A DNA stretch of 64,000 nucleotides. Source: Ridgeia piscesae. Lineage: Eukaryota > Annelida > Polychaeta > Sabellida > Siboglinidae. The notes beneath the pieces were generated by a model. It saw only the letters and a list, made by a program, of their open reading frames with translations, was not told where the DNA came from and did no database searches. Below, piece after piece: positions 35,850 to 49,429 of this stretch. Position numbers and translations under genes: made by a program. How positions within the stretch are numbered: position 1 is the first letter of the stretch; the number at the start of each line of letters is the position of its first letter. The stretch covers positions 81,001 through 145,000 of the forward strand of contig JAODUO010000950.1 in the NCBI GenBank assembly GCA_025642075.2, in the 5' to 3' direction.

Positions 35850-35938
35850 TGCCAAATAAATTCAAATTCACATATGTTTTATTTCCTTAATATATACATG
35901 CATCTTGAATTCTGAGAAATGCTAAAGGTTGTACAAGT

Positions 35939-36253
35939 AAATTTGACCTTTGACCTCTGATTTGACCTTCACTTTGACACCGTATCCAAAAAATAACTTC
36001 AGAAATGGACTCCCCATCCTGGAAAACCCTTATAAAGAGGTATTACACGACCGTCTATGTCATCGAGATCAAAGGTTGAAAATTTGCCGAAATTCAAGAT
36101 GGCCGAGACCGCCATCTTGAATTCTGAGAAATGCTCAAGGTTGCACAAGGTGCAACCAAGCTAATGTTGCTCTCCTAACTATATAAAAAACATTTCCATA
36201 AAAAAGTTTACAGTAGTTAACATTGCAAGGTCATCATTATGGCAACTTGACTA
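35939..36253 (-). repeat. Right terminal inverted repeat
   Basis: 315 bp, inverted copy of 32920-33252. TGACCTTTGACCT at 35944-35956 mirrors the DR1 of the left TIR. aattcaagatggc / gccatcttgaatt at 36091-36123 is a perfect 13-bp palindrome with a 7-bp centre. A partial extra copy of an internal TIR segment sits just inside, at 35901-35938. Confidence 0.88.
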
Positions 36254-37297
36254 TTTCGATTATGATGCAGTGCTAATAATTATTATCACATGTATTTAAA
36301 TTATTTCCATTTTTATTACATAAATCTTATTTTCATAATTAATCAATCTCACTTGCTAATAATTATGACATTCATTTAAAACATATATTGACATTTTTAT
36401 CACACACATTTTATTTTCGCGATTAATTTTGCTCCCTTGCCAATAATTATTATGATATGCTTTTAAAACATTTATTTTCATTTTAACTATATAACTAATT
36501 TTTTTTTATTTTTACAGTCATGTCCAATAAATTTCATACAAGTTATACATGAAAATATAAAAGAAATGAAAATAAAGTGTAAAACCCATAAATATAAAAT
36601 AACTTGCACAAGGCTAGCTTGTAAAGTACAATGTGAACATACAGTATATACAACTACATTAATTGAAGAAGAAATATGTAAAGACATTTTTATTACAAAA
36701 CAAACAAATGATAATACTAATAATTAATAAATAGACAAGAAAATATCTTTTGTATCTATTGATAGACATTAACAAATAATAAGACAATACAAAACGTAAT
36801 CATGAATATTATGATCTGGAGAATCACTGATATTCATAACTGGACATTAAGAGTCAGGTTGAAATAATAATAATGCTTAATGTGTTAACTCTTAAATGTA
36901 ACATTAACTTATGCAAGGTGGCATGTAAAGTACGTACAATGTGAACATATCTTTTATATAACCTGACAAATAAACATGTCATACTCACTCCTAGTCTTAT
37001 AATGAGTAAATATATGTTATAGTGCCATGAACAAAAATACGACAGAGGCAGATTATCTACCAAGACAAACAATAAAAGTTATACAATAATACTATTGTAA
37101 ACACAATGTCATAAATATATTACATATATGTGCACGCGATTCGATTGGATACTCCCCGACAAGACACTGTTGCAATGTGTGGCTAGTGTGTATAAAAGCC
37201 GACTCCTTACCCCCATTCTACAAACCATTTTAATTGTTGTAATGTCACGATGTCATCTACTTTTAATAAGCTGAGGTTTTGTACAGTGGTTCAGTAT
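36254..37297. other. AT-rich intergenic sequence
   Basis: Very AT-rich with no gene. A canonical tataaaag lies at 37191 in a short GC-richer island, considered below. Confidence 0.45.
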
Positions 37298-38097
37298 GGG
37301 AAATGTTGTTACTTAAAGTAATAATTATCAGGGCTTTTTTCTGTAGTTTTATTATTCTGCTTGATTCAAAGCCCCATGCCATGATGCAATAATTTATGTG
37401 TGGCACTATTAATGAATTATATATATTTTTAATATCCAGAGGTAACATATGTTTCAATTTGTTTAAAATTCCAATTTTTTTAGAACACGCATTTGGTATT
37501 TTTTCAGTATGCTTTTTCCAGTTTAAATTTGTATCTATAATTAAACCCCAAAAATTTAAATCGGTAACTTGTTCAATATCTATAATTGTCTATTTTCAGG
37601 TTGAGTGTCTGTATATTTTTCTTTTGAAATATGATATATTTAGATTTTACTCCATTTAGTGATAATTTATTGATTTTGAGCCACTCACTTATGTTAAGAA
37701 GTTCTTCGTTTATTAATGTTTCTAGATTTTGGTCATGTATGTTATCATTGAACAGTTTAGTGTACTTTATAGAGTTGTATCGTCGGCGTAAATGAGAAAG
37801 TTAAACAATTTAGTTGCTTGAGCAAAATCATTGATATATATGATAAATAAAAGTGGTCCTAAGATTGAACCTTGTGGTACGCCTGTTGTTATTAATGACG
37901 TATTTGATTTGACATTGTCAATTTCCGTGTATTGTTTACGTTTTCTAGGTAGCTGCTGAATAAGTTTAGATTTATTTCGTGTACACCATAATATTTCAAT
38001 TTATCAATTGAAATTGTATGATCAATGGTATCAAAGGCTTTGGAAAGATCTAAATAAATTTTAATTGGCATTTCATCCTTGTCAAGTTGGGTTATTA
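37298..38097 (-). mobile_element. Extra tandem copy of LINE reverse-transcriptase C-terminal segment
   Basis: Near-identical to 38098-38896: both start ggaaatgt(t/a)gttacttaaag and both run to ttaattggcatttca..cttgtcaagttgggttatta. The junction is at 38097/38098. On the minus strand it encodes LINE RT thumb/C-terminal segments (HMLPLDIKNIYNSLIVPHI, YCIMAWGFESS), with frameshifts. Confidence 0.85.
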
Positions 38098-38950
38098 GGA
38101 AATGTAGTTACTTAAAGTAATAATTCTCAGGGCTTTTTTCTGTAGTTTTATTATTCTGCTTGATCCAAAGCCCCATGCCATGATGCAGTAATTTATGTGC
38201 GGCACTTTTAATGAATTATATAATATTTTGTTAATATCCAGAGGTAACATATGTTTCAATTTGTTTAAAATTCCAATTTTTTTAGAACACGCATTTGATA
38301 TTTTTCAGTATACTTTTTCCAGTTTAAATTTGTATGTATAATTAAACCCAAACAATTACAATCGGTACCTTGTTCAATATCTATATTGTCTATCTTCAGG
38401 TTGAGTGTCTGTAAATGGTTCTTTTTCTTTTGAAATATAATGCATTTAGATTTTACTCCATTTAGTGATAATTTATTGATTTTGAGCCACTCACTTATGT
38501 TAAGAAGTTCTTTGTTTATTAATGTTTCTAGATTTTGGTCATGTATATTATCATTGAACGTGTTTAGTGTACTTGATAGAGTTGTATCGTCGGCGTAAAT
38601 GAGAAAATTAAACAATTTAGTTGCTTGAGCAAAATCATTGATAAATAAAAGTTGTCCTAAGATTGAACCTTGTGGTACGCCTGTTGTTATTAATGACGTA
38701 TTTGATTTGACATTGTCAATTTCCGTGTATTGTTTACGATTTTCTAGGTAGCTTCTGAATAATTTTAGATTTATTTCGTGTACGCCATAATATTTCAATT
38801 TATCAAATAAAATTGTATGATCAATGGTATCAAAAGCTTTGGAAAAAACTAAATAAATGTTAATTGGCATTTCACCCTTGTCAAGTTGGGTTATTATTAT
38901 ATCTATTAGTTCAAGTGCCGCACATTCTGTTGAATGTTTCGGTCGAAAAC

Positions 38951-39081
38951 CATACTGATGATCAAATAAAAGCTTAGAGTCTTTTAAGTAGCATGACAGT
39001 TGTTCAAAAATATTGTTTTCTCGAAAAACTGATCACACTGATGATCAAATAAAAGCTTAGAGTCTTTTAAGTAGCATGACC
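38951..39081. repeat. 87-bp tandem duplication inside the LINE
   Basis: actgatgatcaaataaaag + cttagagtcttttaagtagcatgac occurs at 38951 and again at 39038. Confidence 0.85.
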
Positions 39082-40537
39082 AACAATTTCCAGTACTTTT
39101 GAAATAGCTGGTAGAAGTGATTATTGGTCTATAATTACTAAATACCATTTGCTCTCCTTTTTATAGTCTGGGATTACCTTTGCAATTTTTAATTTATCGG
39201 GGAATATTCCTGTGGTTAGCACTTGGTTAGTTAATAAAGCTAGAGATTTGGTTAGTGTAGTTCAAGAATTTTTAGCAATTTAGTGGAGAGACCATCATAT
39301 CCATAGCTACTTTTGATGGATAAATTAATTATTGTCCTCTTTATGACATCGTATTTAAATGTAGACTTTTTATGCTTGTATTTGTTAAATTTAACTAATT
39401 TGATAGTCATATATTTGTTTTTAGCTTGGTTATTTCATTTATGATTTAATATTACTACCTATATTGGTAAAATATGCATTTGTAGGAAATGGTTTATTTG
39501 TTTTATGTCAAGATAGTATTTCATTTATACTTTTCCACGTGTGTTTATAATTATGGTTTGGATCAGTATTTGGTTTAGTGTAGAATTTTTTGTATATATC
39601 AGAAGAGTGTATATCATTTTTTACCTTTAACATAGCCGCTTTATTTTGTACATTAACTTGAATAAATCTTGTGGGATGATCCTCTTTAAGGGTGGTGTCC
39701 ACGAACATAAAATATGGCTGGTGATCAGAAAATGTCTTAATTAATATTCCTGCTGTACTTTGTAAAATGTGTTTTGTTACATTACAACATAAATTCTCAA
39801 TAAGTGTGCAAGTGCATGTCGTGAACTTTGTAGGAAGGGTAATTTGTGGGAAGAGGTTGTATGAAGTTAACATATCAAAGACTACAGTGTTCTTGCTCAT
39901 CTATTGTTAACAAGTTTATATTGTAATCCCCTGCGAGGATAACACTGTTGTTTTGGTGACACGGCAAATTTGATATGACCGTTGACAATTCATTGATGAA
40001 TTCAATATAGTTTTCAGTTGAGGGCCTTGGAGGACGGTATATGTTTCCTATAGTGATTGATTGTGATAATCCTCCTCCAGTTATTTGTATTATTTGTCCC
40101 TCCCATTGTTCATACATATTAAAAATAATCTTTATTTTGTAATCAAAGCATTTATCTATATAATATTAACAACCCACTTTTACTACTACAACTTTTTCCT
40201 TGTGAAATTCAGTTATATCCAGTTAACTGAATTAATTATAAGTCATAATTTTCAGATAACCAACTCTCCTGAAGACATATTATGCTAAATACAAAGTTTA
40301 ACGAAGATAAGTCATTTACAAATGCCTCAAGTTCACTAAACTTTGCATTTATAGACTGTATATTTGAACTTAAAATACTGAATTGTTTACCATTTGTTTG
40401 GGCTAATGAGTTAAATTTATCAAAATCATAATATGATGATCTGCGTATTATTGGCAGTTCGTTATTTTCGTCAATAGTATCCACTACCACAACAAATATT
40501 AAACAAAAAATCACAATTATATGGTAACGCATATATA

Positions 40538-41100
40538 AGAATGATATATAAAACATAAATATTAAGGGAACAAATATAAAAAAAATATAGCAAACTGGCT
40601 GGGGTTTCAGTTGGTATAACATAATAATATACATAATGCGAAAAAGAAATAAAAACAAATACAACAACCGAGGTGCAATAACACCAGTTACTACACACAG
40701 GGCATAAAGACAATTGTATCCTAGTTGCAAACCATTTAAACGGTAAATTATAACTTCAAATAGGTGATGCCATAAAGTTTTGCAACGTGCGAGTAATAAA
40801 AGTATAAGTAACAAAAGATCACACATTAAGTATAAGTCATTAGGAAAAGGAAATACATGTATTTTATCAGCCATAAGTTTTTGATAAATTAAAGAGCAAA
40901 ATAATAAAAGAACAAAAAACGTTTGATAAACGCCCGTGCTTACGATGTTAGTCACGCATACTATAAGAATGATATATAAAACAAAACAATTAAGGGAATA
41001 AATATAGAAAGTATGCCAAACTGGCTGGGTTTTCACTTGGCATAACATAATAGTATACATAATGCGAAAACGATTTAAAAATAAATACAACAACCGATTG
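40538..41100. repeat. Direct duplication, about 420-bp spacing, inside the LINE
   Basis: taagaatgatatataaaaca ... aaactggctgggg ... cataataatatacataatgcg ... caacaaccg at 40538-40670 recurs with some divergence at 40961-41095. It separates the ORF1 segment from the endonuclease segment. Confidence 0.8.
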
Positions 41101-41489
41101 AGATTTCTCGAGGAAGACCTTTCCGTTGTACGTCCATCTGCTATCGATGTTTCCATGTTTTCTCAGGTCCCTCGCCTTTTTGAAGAGGGCAGCATTTTTT
41201 AGCGTAAGTTCGTTCAGGTATACACACGTGTGCCCTTCAAGTTCTTTATCCCAATCATGACATCTCGCTTTACTGCGTTGTTAATCAAGCTCATGATGAT
41301 TGGTTTAACCCGTTCGTCTTTTCTACCGGGCAGTTCATGAAAGGCAATAATCCCGATCGTCAGAAGCTGTACCACCATGGTCTCATTTACGAAATCAGCA
41401 ACCTTTTTTCTGAGGCCTGCGAATTCGCCACCACTCTGGCTGCTTGTGCCATTTGCCACCACAGTGTCGTTCCCGCTCGTCGCTCTCGC

Positions 41490-41900
41490 GTAATGATAGA
41501 AACATATTCAAGTGTTGGTCTAACAAAGGTTTGGTAATGTTCAGTATGATTTGACTTGTCTTCAGGTCTTAGGCATTTGCTGGTGTTACGTCTAAGAAAG
41601 ATAAGGGTGCTTTTAGCTTTCTTTGTGACAGCATCTACTTGGTGGTTCCAGGACAGTTTGTTATTGATATTTATGCCTAGGTGCTTTGCAGTGTTGTGTA
41701 GCCGTTCTCCAGGATTGGTCGCCCTTTGTCAATGTCTAGTTTTCTCTTACTTTGATTTAGGGTTATAGTCTATGGCTAGGGATAATATGTGATCATGAAT
41801 ATACTAATCAGAGTTGCCTGGAGCCTGTTGAGGTCCTCCTGCTGGTGCACTGCTGCATCTTTCTCACCACCGATTCTACGATACATCAGACTCCCATCTG
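41490..41900 (-). mobile_element. Second LINE fragment (reverse-transcriptase C-terminal part)
   Basis: Minus-strand segments DGSLMYRRIGGEKDAAVHQQ, then after a shift KHLGININNKLSWNHQVDAV, TKKAKSTLIFLRRNTSKC and FVRPTLEYVSII. These are the RT palm-to-thumb segments typical of Jockey/CR1-like LINEs (LSWxxHV, FLRRN, RPxLEY). It is a different family from the neighbouring LINE and breaks off at about 41490, next to its ORF1 end. Confidence 0.78.
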
Positions 41901-43796
<1,896 letters not shown>

Positions 43797-43807
43797 TGAT
43801 TAACTTG

Positions 43808-46002
43808 TCATATATCTTATCATGTGGACGATTGTTAGTATTTTATGAAAAGTTGTATAAAGACGTAAACAGGCGCTTCTAGTGTGAATGTCGCATGTAT
43901 TGTTATGTGACATTCGCACCTATTGTTATGTGACATTGCCCTTTTCCATTTATCCGTAAGGAGGCGGGTCGGTAGAGATCGGTTTTAGAGTATGTGTTAA
44001 TCACCAGGTGGCAGCTGTGTTATCGCAGTGTACAATTACTTCTGCCTTTTTGTGATGGGCAGTGAGCCATGACCTTCTTCGGTACTTTGTTCTTTAGTAC
44101 GGTACCCATTACACTCATCTACGTGTTAGCGTCAGGTATGTATTACGTCTCACACGGGCTGTCGCTGTCACATTCACGGGGACTCACCGTCTGTGTTTAC
44201 TGTGTGGTTGGCTCAGTAACCGCTGTTGCGTGGAGACAGACGGTTCATTTTCTACGTTGAATAGAAATGTATCAAGTTCCGTCACGCGCATATACAGTAC
44301 ATTTAACTTCTCAGGAATGGTGCATGAAAATTAATATGATGTAATTTAAAAAAAACACGTCGTATGCTAACCTCCATTACCCTGGCTCCCTAAAGAGGCA
44401 GCACTTTTAAGCCCCTATATAACAACCGCCTGGGAACATTATAATTTCTGCTCTGCCTTTGCCTCTGCCTTACCACAAAAAAGGGTAGAGACGCTGATTG
44501 GCCCTCAGGCCTAATTTGAAATACATAATTAAACAAGGATACCTTTTTATAAGATAATATTATATTATAAAAACTAAAAAATTAAACTTCTACCTAAACA
44601 TGTCACATACACAATAAACAAAAATACAACATTTTCGTTGTTAGTTTTTTATCGCATTGTTTATTTGTTGCCTTTTATTTTGTGTATAAATATGTTATAA
44701 CTTAGTTTCGTTATCATAGGCGTGCATACTAGAAAGAAGAATATAACTATTAATTATTATAATACAGGTAAACATGTGACTTATTCCAAAACACTGATGG
44801 CGTCTGACGGCTGCGAGCGGTGACACTACATAAGGGTTACATAAGCAAAGAATCTGTTTCACCAGACTAGTCGTATGCCCACCTGCAATGTTGTCAAGGC
44901 AGGAGTAATCATAATATAGTGCGGTTACACAGCTGCCACCTGGTGGTTAGCATAGATACTCTAAAACCGAACCAGAGCTAATCCATCTGAGCTGGAGGCC
45001 TTAAACACGCAGCGCCCTCACAAGGATGGTATAAAAACTTAAAACAGATACCGTATTAAACGTCGAGACGTCGGAGATTGAGCGAGATCTGTGCGCGTTT
45101 GGTTCGGGGTGGGGGAGGGATGGAGTCCCCATCTCCTATCTAATAGGGCCTGCAAGTCTCGCGCGCGAAAACGAGGCTGGGGGCAGTTGGGGGCAGGAGG
45201 TCTATATACTCCATGTTAACATATAGGACTTTGTTTTGTTTTGGTCGTAATAATCGAACTGTCCCGAAATAGCGTATTTCAGTTATATTGTCCGAAGGAT
45301 TATTACAAGCAGAAGCAGTGGAACATTTTGCCGGTGACAATGATCACGAAATCATGAATTTTAATCGATTATTATGGTGGTTGCCATGGCAATAGCGGCA
45401 AGTACTTGTGTTTGGCGATCTTGACTAATAATGAAGAGTGCCAGTTTTCGCGCAATACGACCTGTTTGGGCCAAACGTATACATGTGTTATGATTATGGG
45501 CATTTAGACAACTTGTCAGATATAAGTGCTTATCGAAACCACAACGTACAGCAATGTAAAACGCAAATCCCGTAAAAGACACATACAGCTTAGCATCGTG
45601 TCGATTATCTGCACTACGTAAATCGCTATGTGCCTATGATAGTGTGATAAACTCAATATTAAATCGGACATTTAAGTTAAGAAACGTATAACACAAGATA
45701 TTTATGAACTGATTTTCCTAGTATTCATCAGTCGGAAGCTGCAACTATCATCCATCGTTAGAATATTATTCTTGTGTCCAGTCCCCAATTAGTCTCGCTT
45801 AGTCCCCAATAAGCTCCAGTCGCGCGGAGTCACGCCATGTATCGTGACCCACTTGCAGGCCCTATAGCTCTGGCCGAAGTAACCGACCTGCCACCTTTCG
45901 GATAAATGAAAAATTACGCTTCTGGTGTGAATGTCACATGATGTGTCTGTATACAAGCTTGTAATAAAATACTAATAATTGTCCACGTGGTAAGATATAT
46001 GA
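43808..46002. mobile_element. 2.2-kb nested inverted-repeat element
   Basis: Left arm 43808-44046 is continuous: tcatatatcttatcatgtgg, tttatccgtaaggaggcggg, cggttttagagtatgtgtta, caccaggtggcagctgtg. The right arm is split into 44899-44970 and 45881-46002, each an inverted match to one part of the left arm. The 44971-45880 insert has its own short inverted ends (ccagagcta / tagctctgg). No coding capacity was recognised, so it is probably a non-autonomous element with a later insertion in one arm. Confidence 0.7.
44372..44503 (-). repeat. Inverted copy of the dispersed repeat at 32331-32463
   Basis: ctccattaccctggctccct ... ggcagcactttt ... gccttaccac ... agacgctgattggcc is the reverse complement order of the 32.3-kb copy, with moderate divergence. 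Confidence 0.6.
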
Positions 46003-47640
46003 AGTGTGTGTGTGTGTGTGTGTGTGTATGCCACGGCTACAGCTACCATGTGTCATTTTTCCGCAAACCATGTCCAAATTGTACCTGCGGTCGGTTTCCA
46101 ACTGGCCCGCAAAACCTGCAATAAGAATAGTAAATTGTCAATAACAATAGAAGGTTCTATCAGAACACAGGCAGTGTTCGTTGGCCGAACCGTGGACCGT
46201 GAACTATCTGGCGAGATATCTTTGAGTTTTGTCCATGGAAATAGTAAGTAGCTCAGATTTAAGATACTGAATATTTATTTCTGCTTTGCATTCTTAACTT
46301 AGTTATTCAGACATTTGAAATATAAAGTGTTGCGGAATATGCATGCGGTTTTATGGAAGATAACAGCTTATTAGCAACATATATTTGAGGCAATGGAAGT
46401 TCCTAAATAAGTCATCTCCCTTCGAGATTCAGGCAAAGAATGATACCTTTCTACATTTCAAGTTCAACAGTTGAGGGTGTGGCGAAGACTATGTGCATAT
46501 CGAATATGCTAATCAGTGCTTTATTTGTTGATTTCGTTTCTTTTATACAAGTTCATTTACCGGCCAACCTGAAGTTGTTGCAATAACGTGGAGATAACAG
46601 GAGAGTATCATTCTGCAAAATCATAGTTACATATCAAAAAGAAGAATGTTTCACAAAGAAAGACAATCTCGCGCTGATATGAGCGTTAAAAATGTTGATT
46701 TCTAGAATTGTTTCAGACAAAGCAGGAATGGTTAGCATATTTTGGCAGCCTTTGACATCGACTGAAAGTTATTTTGGACTTGCGACTTTTCTGCTTTCTC
46801 CAAGGAGTAGTAAGCCTAGTTTGCTGCGTCGTCGTTTTGCTTTGATTTGATTTTTACGTGACATTTAAAGATTGTCTAATTTATGTCTGACCTAATCAAA
46901 AGGTTTGGCCCTCGGAGAGAAAACTGGATAACGCCTAAAACAGCTTGCGGAAAGCCGGCGCATGATTTAAGTTTACATGTTGCACCTGCATTGTTTGACC
47001 ACAACGGTATCTGGGAATAATTCGGACGAGAGTTACCAGTGATGTATACGTGTGGTTCCCGCGCGCTCAGTGCGTAGAACCTTTTATCAAGATGGCTGCG
47101 GCGTCGGTCTCTCCTGCTCACAGTCCGGGCGCTGAATCACAATGATTAGCCTATGATGCTTCCGCTGGGTTATAAACAAGATATTTGGCGGTGTATCGTC
47201 TACAAAATGACAATTGTATCCATCAATACAATGTCGAGTTTTCATTATTCGCGATGTCAATCGGTTCTGTTTCATCAGTGACACGCTTCACGGTAGTGCC
47301 GGGGGACCAGTGCGATACGGTATGGGGGTGGACGGGAGAGGACGGTTTGCCTCCAGAGTTATGAATGAAATACATTTTGATGCCTCAGTGATATGCAATG
47401 ATTACATGTGGCAGTGGTGGTCAAAACAATAGCTGAACTGTAATTGAACGTCACAAGATTAATAAAAAGCCAGCCAGACGACTGGCGTAGGACATCTGAT
47501 AACAATGGAGTCGAGTAAACATCCGACGAGAGCAGAGTCGGATAAACACGAATGCGATAGGTGGGGGAGGGCCAACGTTCAGATGACGACTGCGTAAATG
47601 GTGATTTCAGAAAGACAGAGGAACTTAAAGGAGAGAGAGA
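46003..47640. other. Intergenic, nothing firm
   Basis: Starts with a short (TG)n. An 81-codon open stretch at 46006-46251 ends near a gaaata|gtaagt donor-like site but resembles no family I know. A CpG-richer patch at 47040-47300 has caagatggctgcggcg, a YY1-like/start-like context with a 17-codon frame only. Confidence 0.4.
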
Positions 47641-48237
<597 letters not shown>

Positions 48238-48583
48238 TACAGACAGAGACAGAGACTGCTGATAGTGATAGGGGGTTGATAGCGGGTATCTGAGGCCAAT
48301 AAAAGAAAGAGCAGCGTAAGAGTACATGACCTAATTACTGGAGAAAAAACATCCATGCAGACGGAAACCACGAAGAATCGATAAGAAGAAGAATAACAAC
48401 AATGTTACACTTTCAGATCGAAACCTATTCCAGCTAAAACCAAAGTATTCATAGATTCACAGGCCTGGAAATCGTTCATGTTGACGTTCTCGATCTCCTG
48501 TGTCTGTTTACGATCTGTGACCAATCCGACAAAGCATATAATAGGAGAACCCCCAGCGCCTTTCGTTTTGTTACGGGGTACTT

Positions 48584-48586
<3 letters not shown>

Positions 48587-48654
<68 letters not shown>
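48587..48654. repeat. (TA)n microsatellite
   Basis: About 34 TA units. Confidence 0.95.
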
Positions 48655-48658
<4 letters not shown>

Positions 48659-49121
48659 GTTTCGCATTTCAGTTATTCAAACTTCGTAAAAGCTCCATGT
48701 CGAGTGTAAATTTATTTTGCTTTCCAAACACAAGTCTACTAACCCGTTGTTGTTGGCGTCTCGAAAGATCGATTAATTAAAGTTATGAAACTGGGAGAAC
48801 AAAGAATATTTGATCCACATTAGATTAAAGGCAGATAATGGATACTCACATAGATTACCTCACAGATACACGTCCGATGTGTAATAGAAACTCTGCTGTA
48901 ATTATTGTAGACAGCGTAATCACATTGATTAGCATCGCACTGATGCAAAGCCGATTGATTACTTATCAATGACCGCGGATTGATTACTTAATTCCTCAGA
49001 TGTATTTCCTACCTAATAACAATGACACTGAAGGTCAGTATTTCTACGTCTTGGCATATTTATTCATATAGTCCTGTTCTGTTATTACCGATATGATTGG
49101 AACAGTTCCAACACAAAATCT

Positions 49122-49122
<1 letters not shown>
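48655..49122. other. Intergenic, nothing recognised
   Basis: Contains a close local repeat gattgattacttatcaatgac / gattgattacttaattcc at 48953 and 48978. No gene. Confidence 0.45.
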
Positions 49123-49359
<237 letters not shown>

Positions 49360-49429
49360 TATATCAATAATAATATATTATTGGCAGTGGTGTCTCCCTA
49401 GGGTCTTGTATATACCTTCATATGTACCT

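Larger units (their letters stand above)
32920..36253 (+). mobile_element. 3.3-kb DNA-transposon-like element with long terminal inverted repeats
   Basis: Left TIR 32920-33252 and right TIR 35939-36253 are inverted copies over about 320 bp. They share tagtcaagttgcc ends, gcttggttgcaccttgtgca, aagggttttccaggatgggg and aggtcaaaggtcaaattt. Both are flanked by TTT, a possible 3-bp target duplication. Inside is one rightward protein relic in several frames (see the pseudogene entry). No DDE transposase motif was recognised. The coding relic has a PIN/XPG-like block and a CXC cysteine block. Academ-type transposons, which carry an XPG-like nuclease and make 3-4 bp target duplications, are the closest established group I can think of, but I cannot test this. 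Confidence 0.8.
38098..41470 (-). mobile_element. Degenerate APE-type LINE (ORF1 end, endonuclease, reverse transcriptase)
   Basis: Read on the minus strand, right to left. ORF1 C-terminal segment 41110-41462 (VKPIIMSLINNAVKRDVMIG then KNLKGTRVYT, and after a shift KNAALFKKARDLRKHG). APE endonuclease start at about 40240-40480 (FSILSSNIQSINAKFSELEA, ICLQESWLS), middle 39875-40117 (IGNIYRPPRPS, VILAGDYNINLL) and end 39508-39900 (SDHQPYFMFVDT). RT at 38265-38890 (AFDTIDHTILFDKLKYYG, GVPQGSILG, and the catalytic FLIYADDTTL). The CR1/L2/Jockey group is likely. Multiple frameshifts make it inactive, although the YADD motif is intact. Confidence 0.88.

Noticed and set aside
46006..46251. Possible exon ending at a gtaagt donor
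   Set aside because: It starts inside a (TG)n tract, has no acceptor or similarity, and no neighbouring exon could be joined.
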